DNA of 64,000 nt, taken from the NCBI RefSeq assembly GCF_009870125.1, contig NC_046683.1, forward strand, positions 13,525,001 through 13,589,000, in the 5' to 3' direction. The notes below the pieces were generated by a model. The model worked only from the letters and a program-made list of their open reading frames with translations, searched no databases and had not been told where the DNA came from. Of this stretch, positions 49,011 through 61,300 are shown in pieces (within the stretch, counting starts at the first letter, position 1; every line of letters starts with the position of its first letter). A program made the translations under genes and the position numbers. The stretch comes from Drosophila pseudoobscura (Eukaryota > Arthropoda > Insecta > Diptera > Drosophilidae).

Positions 49011-50304
49011 TTGCCACTAAAGACCCGAATTCAGAGACAAAACAAAGCATATTTCTGTCACCTTTTTGTCATTGTCAAAGTGCAACACTCGTACTTCTTC
49101 AAAACAGAGCTCTTCAGCGAACGTGTCACGCGTGTGTCACGCATTCAAATCATGCTGGGCCTTTGTTTCATCCCAAGTTGGCCTTGCAGCTGCGTGTTAC
49201 CACGTCGTATCAGCGCCCACGTCAAAGGCAGTGACAACCGCACGACGAGTCCCAAAAGCAGATACAAAAAAACAACAACAAAAACATCAACAACCACAAC
49301 CGGCAGCCAGCATTCGGCGGTGGAATAAATCATAATTTGTCAGCATGAAATTTGTTTGACGTTGCTTTGTTCTTCCCATCCCATCCCATTCCGTCCCACT
49401 CCATTCCGCTTTTCCATTTTCATATCATTTTTATATAATTTTGTAAACCTTTTTAGTTATTTTTTTTTTCAATTTAGCTTTGCTTGTGTTTTGTTGGGTC
49501 TCCACATCTCCACTTCTTCTCCCAGCTTCAGCTCCACCTCATCCGTTGGACGCATTTTTCTTCATTTAATTTGCATTCTTCTTCAGTTTCTCCCCATCTT
49601 CGTCTTCGTCGCCGTCGTCGTCTTAGTTGTCGTCTCTGCTGCTTTATTCGCCTGTCGCTCTTTTTTAATTAGCCGAAAATACGCTTAACAACAAATGACA
49701 ACATCAACAAAGAGAAATTATAATTTATATGCCCCCAATGGAGAGGGGCAGGCTGGCAGGGAGGCAGGCAAGAGGTATGCCCCAAGAAACTGGGTCAACG
49801 TGTCGTATGCGCAATGCAAATATCTCGAAAATCTGCCACGTGACTCACGGCATAACTCACGACGATAGACTTTCTTTTGGATACAGTTTTTGGGAATAAC
49901 CGTCGCTTAATCTTTGAACACTTTTAAGTCCAACATTTGGGGGGCATGAAATGTATCCGAGTGGCTCATAATTCTCTGATTCAAAGGTCCCCATGAATCA
50001 CACGGGAAGGGCTTCTTCCATGGATACCGCTTGCAAAAAAGAGACAAACCCAATCAAAATCAATTCATCTTGTATAAAGGACTTAACTGTAAGCCAAATT
50101 TCATTTGCGGGTAGTTCCCATTAAAATTTTTTTCTTTTCCAAAAACTTGTAACTATATAAGAATATAAATTCTTCAAGCTCTCACAAATAGTTTTCCAGG
50201 GCTGACTCCCCTGCCCTTTCTCTCAGACACAATAGCTCCAGGGCTAGGAAGTGTTGGCCCAGTAGTTGCTGTAGGATCTACTCAATGGATTCTACAAGAA
50301 CTAG

Positions 50305-50684
50305 CTGATCACAGTCGGAGTCTTCACAGATTGCGTCCCAGTCCCAGGCACAGTTTCAGGGCACTCAAAGTACGACCGACTCAGGTCGCATAATGCGTTC
50401 AGCATCGGTTACACCACGATCAAGGAGCTGATATTCTTGGATCCGCAGCACTAGCCTAACGAGGATAAAAAGGATATCACTGCCGAGGAGATCCATGCCA
50501 GCTGTGAGGACAATCATTGAGATCTAGCAGAAGCCGGGCAACCCTCACCTTGGGCCACCTGAAGTGCGAGTCAAACATGACCTTCCCGTTGGACATGATC
50601 CCCATGCACTTCCCAAACATCATTATGCATGAGTCGGATGTGGATCTGCGCCGCACGGCTGTCGGGATGATACCCGTCCTATAA
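50305..50684 (+). pseudogene. unidentified degenerate coding remnant
   Basis: A GC-richer island within AT-rich DNA reads like decayed protein-coding sequence. One frame from 50305 gives LITVGVFTDCVPVPGTVSGH, then SKYDRLRSHNAFSIGYTTIK and ELIFLDPQH, then TAG (50452), then PNEDKKDITAEEIHASCEDN, then TGA (50518). A shifted frame from 50550 continues GHLKCESNMTFPLDMIPMHF and PNIIMHESDVDLRRTAVGMI to a TAA at 50682. The composition is protein-like rather than simple-repeat-like. I do not recognise the family. A minus-strand frame also covers part of the region, so the strand is not certain. No intron signals or poly(A) tail were seen. Confidence 0.4.
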
Positions 50685-51246
50685 TGCCCCCGGGAGTGAT
50701 AGTGGCTAAATGATGGATGGACTAGAGAGTAGCAATCTATTGATTTAACGCTGCCAAACACAGGCACTCATATCCTATAAATATTCGATATTCGATATGT
50801 GTATTTCCACACGGCTTTGAGGCAATTTCTATTCCAGTATCGGCTGCATCTCAATTAACGAAATGATCAACCAACTGCGGGGAACACCACAACAAACAAC
50901 AGCCAAAAATCCATGCGAGTGTTTCCCACTGCAATGTAGTGCAATGCATACACATTTGTACACCCGTAGAACGAGTATGAAAATCAATTTATATGAAAAG
51001 CCACAGCCATGGAAAACACAAAAGAAACACACACACAAAAATCATATTAAAATGTAGCCGCACCCCCAAACGGAAAACTCTTTTTCCCTTTTTTTTTTTT
51101 TTGTTTTTTTGGTTTTTGCCAATCAAGTGGCACTGCTCCTCCTCCGCCATCTCCTTCGTCGTTTGGTCAATGAATAAATGGCAACTGTAAATGAAAACAA
51201 TTCAAATTAAACATGGTCCAAAGGGAGGCCCAATGGATCGGATGGC

Positions 51247-51266
51247 GATGGATGGATGGATGGATG
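51247..51266. repeat. (GGAT)n microsatellite
   Basis: Four to five GGAT units in tandem. Confidence 0.8.
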
Positions 51267-52053
51267 CTCCTGGGGGCCATGTGCCCCATTGAAAACTGCA
51301 ACAGAGGCAAAAACTTCAAATGGAGCGACGGCAGAGAAAAAATCAGCAGCAGCACCAGCACCAGCACCAGGGAAACAACAAAAAATCCGCAGCAACAGGA
51401 GCAGGAACAGCAGCAGCAAAGTGTACGTCAGGCTAATATCACAAACGCAATTATACGGACTCTCTCACTCGGACTACGGGCATTCGAGTACTACGGGTCT
51501 CTCTCTGAGGCGGAGGCGGCGATGGCGACGACGGCGACGGCAGGGGATTCTAACGAAACAAAAGCAATTGCCCATCGGGCGAGGCCAGACTGTACTGCCC
51601 GCTCCTCCTTCATCCACTGGAGCTCCACTCATCCCCCAAGGGGCTATTGGACATTGTGGAGCATTCAATAGACGACGCATGCACTGAGAGAAGACAGGGC
51701 TTCAGCAGCCAACAGCAAAAGTTAGTCCTAAATATATTAAGACCAATAAGATATATGTTTACACAAAATAAATTAGAATAAATAAATTGGAGTTCCCCTG
51801 AGAAAGATACAATTTTCACTGAGAAGCATCTTGGGACCATCAACATTCCGGGAAGGTTTCCATATATAGTTTCAGTCTTATTCATTCCAAAATAATCCTT
51901 TGATTATTTATAGAAATCAATAGAAAATATAGAAATAGAAATAGAAAAATAGAAATGCAGCAGCGCTCCTCGGCTCTGCCTGGAACAAGCGTAGGCTTTC
52001 ACTCCATCCGCCAAGTAGTAGTTAACTTCTCTCAGTGCATCCTTCACACAGAA

Positions 52054-52059
<6 letters not shown>

Positions 52060-52086
<27 letters not shown>

Positions 52087-52092
52087 CACACA
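52060..52092. repeat. (GA)n(CA)n microsatellite
   Basis: A GA run of about 27 bases is followed by a short CA run. Confidence 0.9.
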
Positions 52093-52679
52093 CTTACTCG
52101 TATAATAGGCAGGCACTTGGACTGACTCGAGCTTTTGTCTCTGAACCTCAGCCGCTCAACCAGGTATCCAGGTAGCAGAAGAAGTTTGTTTGTTCTTCTT
52201 TTTGTTTTGCTTTTGTTTTTTATACCCGCAGTTGTGTGTGTGTGTTTGTGTGTGTGTGGGGGCCCTGCCCTCTGGGCAAGTTAACGGAAGCAAGCAATTT
52301 AGCTGCTAAAAAGGCCGAGGCCAAGCAATTGGCAATGGCACCGCTGGGAGCTGGCAAGATGGGGAGCCGGGTATCCCCAGTGCTGGGAGTCTATCGAGCA
52401 GCGATTGAAAAATCACTTGACTGCAAGGATGGGCAAGGACACACCTCTCGTATGTTTTAAAGCGCTGTGATTCATTCCCCCACTGGCAGCTCCTGTGCAT
52501 GTAAATATGAATATTGGCCATGATTCTGTTTGAATTTCGATTATTTATTTAAGTATTTGCAGTCGATATAAGTATTTTCTGATTGACTGTTTGTTTTTCA
52601 AAGGTTTTTTGGTGGATAATCATTTATTAATCGTATTTCTCACTGAATTTTATATCATTTATAACTGTATCCTTATTTC

Positions 52680-52712
52680 TCGATCAAATATCGATTTACT
52701 ATCGATTACAAT
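52680..52712. repeat. three 11-bp units of the TCGAT family
   Basis: TCGATCAAATA, TCGATTTACTA and TCGATTACAAT follow each other exactly. Less regular ATCG-containing sequence continues to about 52.95 kb. Confidence 0.6.
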
Positions 52713-54942
52713 CTTTTTTGCATCTTCAACTGCTTTTTGATTTATTATTTCCTCATAAAATAGTTTTCACATTTATTGGAATGTGGAATAATGTGGAAAA
52801 TTGTGCAATAATAATCGAGAACCAATCAATTTTACTTAACGATTACCGATAAATCCATTATTTTCTATTTCTGTAGTTTGAAGATTTCTTACATTTCTTT
52901 CTTTGGGAAATAACCTGTAAACCATCTCTAACGATTAGCTTATCGAATGTGCCTTCATTTTATGCCTCTATTCAATCTATTCAATCACATTCACTCAGCC
53001 ATTCGTGCGGCCACTTCTTTGGCTGTAATACGAGCCTTCGTATATTGTATATCAATGAGTTTTCAAGTGACTTTTCCTCTCACTTTTCTCCTCCACTCTT
53101 TCTATTTTCTAACTCTCTTCCTCTCTCTATTCTGCTCGGTGACCCTTCCTCTAAAACTCCATTTTTCTCTCCGTCTCTTTTCCTCTATGACTCCATTTCT
53201 CGTTCACTTTTGCAACTGTCGTAATTTGCGCGCTTTGTTTTAATTAAAATTCAAATGCGTTGCAATTTCATTAATTACCAGTCACTCACACACAAGCACA
53301 CACTCACACGCGCACACACACACACACACTCCATAGACAGTGGCAGACGTGGCAGACATGGCTCTGATGTTGCCTCTGCTGCTGGCTGCCTGCTGCCACT
53401 TGCAGCCATTTTATAGTTGGGAGGCTTTTGAAAATGGCGCTGACGTGACTCCCAGGACGCACCGATCCAGGGTGCCACTGGTGCTGCATGCCACCAGCGA
53501 AGCGAACCATGAAAGCAAACGCATTCCCCTGCAACAAGGGGCACACGCCTCTCTGACTATCCGCCTTTTCGCCTCTCCACCTCTCCACCTCTCACTCTTC
53601 TACGGCAAAAGCGGTGAACCGCATTCGCACGAAGCCTGTCCGGCAGAGCCACTGCCCGTGCCTCGCCCTCACCCTGACCGTCTATGTGTGTGTCAGTCAA
53701 CAATTCAATTACCGTGTTGATGATTTTGTGGCATGCAACATGGCGAAACGAGTTGCAAATGCGATGCGAGAACTCCGTCTCCCGCATCGTGTCTGGACTT
53801 CGTATCCGTTGATGTTTTGCCTGCCACAATTTTCAGGATCTACAGCATTTTAATGAGCAATTGATTGCCAAGGACTCCACGGCGTCCTTCTGCCCCACAC
53901 CCCACGCTCCGGGCATTGCCTACTTTCCAGCGACAATTTGTCAATTAGTTTGTCAATTGTGTTGGCAACACTTTCCCCTCCAGTTTTCCACCGCTTTCCC
54001 CGCGGGTACCAGCATGCGAAAAAAGTGAGTGCTGCCGCAATTAAACAAATGCTTTTCGCTCGCGTTGTCTCTGTCTCTATCTCTGGGTCTGACTCTGACT
54101 CAGTCGAATGGCCCGAAGGCCGAAGAAATGCTTAACACTTTCAATTAAACGCATTAATTTTATGGGATTATGCCAGTAGTAGATGGAACGGTGGGGCACG
54201 TCCTGCTTTGGGTACTGCTCCTGCGGCCCCGGTATGGCGCTCGGGCGGTCGCATCGCATCGCATATCAAATTTAATTTGCTCATTTGCCCTAAAAGCTTT
54301 TAATGTGTCTTGGGTGGCCCAGCGCCCTCCTGTCGGCGTTCGGCGTTCGGCGGAATGCCCTGCCTCCTCCTTACCTCAGCAGAAATGCGCCCCTAATTAA
54401 ATTCAATATTAAATTGAGCAAAACGCAATTAACTCAAAAGGCGCACAGCACAGCAGAGCAGAGCACACACACACACACACACCGAGCAGACGTCGGCGAT
54501 GGCGACGATGGAAACGATGGCCACATCGGTGGGGGGCAGCAGAGTGGGATGGCGAAGGAGTGTTGGGGAGGAGACTCTGGCACAGAGCCAGGGCATAGGC
54601 CAGGCCATCCTCATCTTCATCTTCATCCTCTCATTGTCATAGCCAAAGCCATGGGACATGGGCATGGGGCAGGGGGGGGCAGTGGCAGACACACATTTAA
54701 CCTAAGCAAAACGTATACGCAACGCAACGCAGCGCAGCGTTCACTCTGTTGACTCTGATTTGCCACAGAGAGATAGAGAGAGAAAGAAAGAGGGGCGTAG
54801 AAGTAGATGTAGATAGAGAAGAGGGAGTGGGAGAGTGGGAGAGAGGTGTAGACATAAACGGCATGAGTTGGCCATAAAAGGATGGAGGCACAATGGCGAC
54901 AATTACGGCTGGTAGTGGAGCCAAAAAAACGGGTACATTATA

Positions 54943-55258
54943 GCTTGGGTTATCGATATGATCGATTGGTTATCGAAGGAAAAGTGAAATACAGAGGAGT
55001 GGCAGGTGATTGCAGAGCTATCGATGTAATGATCGGTAAGAGATCGATAAATCAAACGTTTATCGTTGAGCAAAGAGAGGGAAACACAAAGAAACCAGCT
55101 AAAACCAATTCAATGGCTAATCATCGTAGTTTCTACAATCGATAAATGATCAGTGATCGAAAATTAATCGACACGATTCAATGAAAGATTATCACTCACT
55201 GAGGCCGAAAGAATCAAGTATGTAATCTTCTACAATCGATCATTCATTCGATAGCACT
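54943..55258. repeat. ATCGAT/CGATA cluster
   Basis: About a dozen ATCGA, TCGAT or TATCG sites occur within 316 bases, several 11 bp apart (for example at 54.97 and 55.03-55.05 kb). This is well above the density of neighbouring DNA by eye. Confidence 0.6.
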
Positions 55259-56540
55259 AAAACCTACGAAATTTTGATGCAAGTTTTTGGGCAAGGGTCT
55301 GCTAGATTCCGATGCGTACTTATATGTGGCTGTCATCTATCTGTGCTCTTCCACAATGGAAGGACCATCTGTGCACCACTGTGGCATCTAAACCTCAACC
55401 TCACGTCACATTCAACCACCTCCACCTCATGTCACCTTCCAACCACTGCTCTTATGACTCCACAGAACGTTGGCGGCTGTTCCTCTCCCTCTCTCTATCC
55501 GGTTGTTGTTGTCGTGTGGGGGCGTTGAAACAAAAACGAAGGACAACAGAGGTAGTTACATAGATAACAATTAACAACGTTTGCCAGTTGCCCCGTGACC
55601 CGCGTCCCGCGTCCCGAGCCCCAACCCCAGCCACAGAGCCACACGGCCACCGCTACTGCCAGTGTGTGCCCCACATCATCATCATCATCATCAAGAACAT
55701 CATCATTGCTGAGAGTTGCCTGTGCAACCCGGGGGCTACGTTTTGCCAATCTTAGATGTCGGCAAACATTTTGTGTGCGTGTTGCAGCCTCCGACTGCTC
55801 TTCGATGCTACTGTTCTGGGGTCCATAGTCTCTGGCCTATAGTCTCTCTATCTCTCTCTGGTACCACGTCTGGGTCTCTGGTCTGTGGCCACCGATCCGA
55901 TGTGTGCCAGCGATAACAATGCGCCCCAGAAGCGAAAACTGAGCGACAGAATCTCCGCCGACACATGCAAAAGCAAAATTAATGTCTGTTAATGTTTTGT
56001 AACCGCCTGCCGCATGCTCCTGCCCCTGCCCCTGCCACTGCTACCCCTTCCACTCTGCTGAAAACCCAGCGGAGCAGGCAACGAAAACTTTGGATACATC
56101 ACATCCAAAGTGTTTAATGTTTCATAACACAGAGCTCTGACGGAACTGACGTGATGACGAGAACACGGCAGACCGGAGTTATCTACGGGTATGTACTCCA
56201 ACTATGCCGGGGGGGAGGCGGTGTTCTTGGAGAGGGGGCAGGTGGAGGTTAAGAGAGTACGATGTATGGGGGTTAGTGGGGGTCACAGAACAAATGTCAA
56301 ATTGCAATCTCACTTTCAGTTGCCAGTCAGTTTTGCTGAGTACTGCCGCAGCTTCCAGATTGAGATGGTGATGGAGTTGCCGAGTGGCGGGGAATGCAGC
56401 AGGGGGGGGTTGCGGTGTTCGAACATTTTCGCAGTGGGTAGTGGGTGGTGCGGTTTGGCGCAGGTGGTTTTGATTTTAATTAAAAATTCCTATTGTAGTG
56501 AAGTTCTAATGGTCTCCTGACTGGAAGGTCATAGGGCATA

Positions 56541-56584
56541 TTGATAACTGGTCGATAACCAATGGAGAGTTATTGATTATCGGC
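56541..56584. repeat. four 11-bp units with CGATAA cores
   Basis: TTGATAACTGG, TCGATAACCAA, TGGAGAGTTAT and TGATTATCGGC run in register. Confidence 0.55.
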
Positions 56585-56709
56585 ATAAATGTAAAATATA
56601 TCTAGATACAGTCCATATTCATCAGCACATCGATCACCACAGAGTGGTTTCGATTATAAATGAAAACTCATAAATATTGCTTTAAGCTAATAAAATGCTT
56701 AAAATTGCT

Positions 56710-56764
56710 CGATAGCTGCACGATAAATTACCAAAAATATATCGATTACTTATCGATAAATGGC
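56710..56764. repeat. five 11-bp units, CGATA family
   Basis: CGATAGCTGCA, CGATAAATTAC, CAAAAATATAT, CGATTACTTAT and CGATAAATGGC follow each other exactly with an 11-bp step. Confidence 0.65.
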
Positions 56765-57251
56765 AGCAAATCTCTCTGAACGGCAAAACTAATGTTCGCT
56801 AATGGAAATTCAAGGTATATTCTGCATCGATCACTGCCTAAACCAAACCTCACTTTCTTTGCCATCATCGTCATCATCATCAAAGAGCCATCTCGTAATC
56901 AGATTGCTGTTGCATGCATATTCATTGACCGACCACCCACACGCCTTGGCACACGTTGCCCCACGGCACCAAGCACCTGCCTGCCCCAATGCCTGCACCG
57001 TGCACCGCCAATCCGTGCCACCCATGACCGCCTTCAATTTCGCAAGGCACGTAACGGTGGGTGTTGCTTCAGCAAAATGCTCAACTCAATTGCAATTACA
57101 TGAAATTTTAGCTTATAATTTGATTAAACTTTTCAATTACAATATGCAATGAAGTCGCTGTGTGGCAGTGGCAGTGGCAGTGGCACAGCCAGGACGCGGT
57201 CTCGGGCAGCCCCGCACGAAGGCGTGCCACCAAACAGGGGAGTGCAGAGTG

Positions 57252-57276
57252 TCTGTGTGTGTGTGTGTGTGTGTGC
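57252..57276. repeat. (GT)n microsatellite
   Basis: An uninterrupted GT run of about 25 bases. Confidence 0.9.
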
Positions 57277-58280
57277 GGGAACTGCTAATTCCCACAATTA
57301 CAATTTGCTGGCAAGGCAATCGGGAGCAGCCGAGACCCAGACCCACATCCCACCAGAGACCTCCCAGGCGACAACGGAGGAGTTGGAGCTGGAATAAAAA
57401 AAAAAAACGAAAACCTGCACCTGTACCGGCTCTTGGCCATGCGCCAGACCCACAGTCGTACCCGTAGCCAAAGCATATGCCAAGGCCTAGACCATGCCTC
57501 TAGGCCTCTGCTCGCCTTCTCCTTCTCTTCGTTTATATAATTTCTCCCTATCTTTCTGCCGCTGTCGCAATGTGGCCCGTTGTCTGCGCTGTGGTTCATA
57601 ATCTTAAATTGCGAGAGGCCCAGACCCCAGTCGCAGGTTCGTCGAGGGTTTCGGCGAGGTTGGGCTAGTTGTTTGGGTTGGTTGGTGGTTGGATGGTTGG
57701 TTGGATGGCCACGTACATACGTGCTCATGTGTGCAATGCGATAGAATTTTATTTTTTCCTCTTCATCTTCTGATATACCCTGTAGGCAGAGTGGCATTGG
57801 AGGAAGTGTCCTCGATCCTGTGATCTCTTTTGAAAGAACTTCCATATAGACTCTCTACATCATTCTTATATTAGGAGTGTACCATGTGTTTTTGCTGCCA
57901 ATCGAAGCATTGAATGGTAGTCATGCAGCAGCGCCCTTCGGTCGGTCCTTTGTTTTCTCCTTGGTGGTCTGCAATCTAGGGTATCTCTAGCTTCGTTTCC
58001 CATGAGCTTATCTTTATTTTCTTGCTGGTTTTTTTCTGCCTTTGCTGCAGGTTAATCTAAATTAGTAAAATATACACGCAGAGGCAGAGACTGAGGCAGA
58101 GGCAGAGACTGAGGCAGGGGTACAGGTGGCATCAACACAAGAGAGGCAGAAGAGGCAACATCGTTGTGGGCATCGGCATCGGGTTTAACTAACTCAAAGG
58201 TAAATAGACAACGTCAGCGTCTGATGTTGCAGCATCCAAACAGCCGCAACGACATCGTCAAGCGTCGACAACTCTTCAGA

Positions 58281-58317
58281 TTGTTGTTGTTGTTGTTGTT
58301 GTTGTTGCTGTTGTTGC
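58281..58317. repeat. (TTG)n microsatellite
   Basis: About twelve TTG units, with one TGC interruption near the end. Confidence 0.9.
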
Positions 58318-61300
58318 AACTCTCCTCTCTGCTGTCTGGATGCGGTCGTGGATGTGGACGTGGATGCCACATCCTCATCGTCGTCATGCAAAAAATCCAA
58401 GTAAACTTTAAACAAAACTTGGCACAAAGCTGCTGCTGCTGCCTGCTGCTGCTGCTCCCCGCCTTGGTTGTTGGTATTATTTGTTGCAAGCTATTTGTTG
58501 CACAGAGATGAGCAGTGAGCGGCATGAGGCTACTGGAAATCACAAGCTTAAAAGTGACTCTGGGGCATAATCGTATGTGTATCTTGTAGATGCTGTGATT
58601 TCCATTCGGATTTGTACGCACAGCGATGGAAAATACACACAGATTCAATGAATTTTTATGGAAAAGTCTCACTGGGAGAGAGCAGGTCGTAGAGAAGCAG
58701 GGACAGTGACTGCTGGTGAAAAAGGGTGACAGTACAGGAAGAAAACAGTTTCTCAAGACACAAAAACTACTATGAATGTTATCTTAAGGTCGTATATCTT
58801 AAGGTCGAGGCCCGTGTGCCGCTACATTCAGTTCCGCAGTGACTTTTGCGCAGTGACTACTTCTTTGCACAAACAATGCCCAAGGCAGTGACTCCCCTCT
58901 CTCCAGCCGTTTGCTGTGATATGTCATGTCACTCTGTTCGTAGAATCACATCTTGGACTTTGCTCCTCGCCGCATTCGTGTAGCCGAAAAAAGTAAAGCG
59001 AATTCGCCTATTTTTAAGCCGATTTGCATTCACAAATCACGTTATAATAACAATCACAGTGCCGGCTCGTGACTTCACTGCGAGAATTCGCCCTCTCCCA
59101 GACGGCAGACGGCAGTCGACGGGAGCATAAGAGGATTTTCATTAAAGCGCATAAAAGTGTGCCCCCCGCTCCACAATGACTGCGAGTACGAGCATTTTCT
59201 CTTATTCTTGCGATTGTTGTGGAGTATCTTTCTCACTCTATCTGCATGCCGATACAGCAAAAGATGGTATGGAAAGGAAAAAAGAAAAAAAAAACGGAGC
59301 AGGAGCAGGAGACATTCCCATTCCACCACTCGACGCGACTACGACGCCAGTCATAGCCGGAAATGCGCAGACAACAACAACGCGCGTGCCCCAACAAGAG
59401 GCACTGCCTTGGCCTTTGCCCCCCCATCACCCAGCCGCAAACAATCCCTCATTCCGCCTGTGAAAACCACCTTTCACTCAGTGTTGTGTTTGCCCCAAAA
59501 ACGCAGTCAAAGGTAAATACAGAGAGGCGCCTCGGGAAGACTCGTCGAAGAAGTCGATGGAAGAGATACCCTTTAAGATCATTCGATTTTGGAGTGGATT
59601 TTTAGATCGATAAGGAAGGTAAAAGTCTGATGTAGAGGCACGCGTGATCGGACATTTAGATACATCGGTACTCAGTTAAGATATACTCATAGATATATCG
59701 CATCCATATTCATTTATCTCTATCATACGCTTATCCCAGCTGGCTTCCGAAAGGGTATACAAAAATGTCTTTCTCTTTCTCCCTGTTGCTCTCCCCCTCT
59801 CCCTCTGTGGTAAGGCCATCTCTTTCGCTTTCTCAGGAGCGGAGCAAAGTAATAGATGTCACAGATTAGTACAAGGTTATTCCGGCCCTGGAGTTACGGC
59901 TCGAAAGGCCGTCGTTGTCGTTGTCGTTGTCGCTGTCGCTCTGTCATTAAAAGTGTAATAAATACAACGCACCGCAGCAACATGCAACATGCAGTGGCAA
60001 CATTGAAGTCAAAACAACAGCAACATCAACAAAGTCGGGGCAAAGTCAAGTACATCGTACGCTGTAGTATCATTTGCACGTACTTGTCACTCGAGTCGTG
60101 CCCCAAAGCTCCCACCGCACCCCCCCACCACCCAGCCAATCCCTTGGTGCCTTCGGATCCCGCTGTTTCTGCCACGCTGCCACTGTGTTTCTCTGTTGCT
60201 GGTTGCTGGTTGCTGGCTACAGCCACGATTGCCCTTTGGGCTTCGTGTCTATGCCAAGGCCTAGACAGCTTGTCAGCAACTCATCTTCCATCTTCCACTT
60301 TTCATATGCAGCCGAAACCCATGCCGGACTGCCACAGACAATCGACTAGGGCATACCCCTTTAAATAAATTCCAGGAAAAAATATATATAATTTGTTATG
60401 ATCTGATATGGATATAAGTCTGAAAGGACATCTCCCAATGGGAGGTCAAAAAGGGTGGGAAAAGTCTGCTTCATATTCTCCCTAAAACAATCCTCAGATC
60501 AAGATAATTTGTTAGCTATAGCTAGACCAAATCTTTGCCTTGAACTCTACCAAAAATCAACTTCAAGTCTTTAAAACTACAGTCTACACTGTCTTGCCTC
60601 TGCCTGTTGCATATCGCTTCCCTAAGCCCATATACCCTCATTTCCTACCTCTTCTGAGGTAACAAAACTTCTGCTTGACCGACGCACGGCTCCCTCGCCC
60701 TCTCTCTAAGTCTCTCTTAGCACGAGAGAAGGTATCGCATTATGTCCAGTCGACTGATTTGGCAAAGGGGACAGACGAATGACGGACGACGGACGGGGAA
60801 CAATCATTTGAATGCTCCACACTTTGCATAAAATTAATATCGCGATGGCCTGGTGGACTCCACGCACATCTCCTCATCTTTTTCTTCGACTTATTTTTCT
60901 TCTGACTTTCTGGGGATGTGTTTCCGACAGTTCATTTCGAGTGTTTTAACGGTCGGCCACATCCGCCGCTGGGACGCTGGGCCGCTGTGCCCCTGCCGCT
61001 GCCCCTGCCGCTGCCGCAGCCGTTTGGGGCAGCATCATCATACTGTCTCTTTCTGTTTCTGTCCCTGTCTCTCTATATTTTCTTATATTTTTTCTTCTCT
61101 TTTTTCGGTCTGTTCACTCGCATAATTCGCTTCGCTTTGGTTTTTTTATTTTTGTTTTTTTTATGTATAACTTTGCCATTTCAAATATTTAATTTTAAAA
61201 AATAATTTATTCATTTCCGGCGAAAAGCGAGAACTCTCCCTTGTCCCTTCTTCCGGTTTCGTTTCCCTTCCACGCACCCTCCATACCCCTCTTCGGCCTT

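Larger units (their letters stand above)
43221..52600. other. presumed netrin intron/upstream DNA, third part
   Basis: No intact gene is recognised. It contains four copies of the dispersed TGCTAAGC element (46.04-49.0 kb), simple repeats, a GGGACT run at 44223-44255, a CATTTG/CATTTC run at 45358-45400 and the degenerate coding remnant at 50.3-50.7 kb. Confidence 0.4.
52601..57100. other. CGATA/ATCGAT-rich noncoding stretch
   Basis: No gene is recognised. Three clusters of CGATA or ATCGAT (52.64-52.95, 54.94-55.26 and 56.54-56.77 kb) are separated by ordinary noncoding DNA with CA and CAT microsatellites. CGATA clusters are the known binding pattern of BEAF-32 and overlap the DREF site; occupancy here is unknown. 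Confidence 0.5.
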
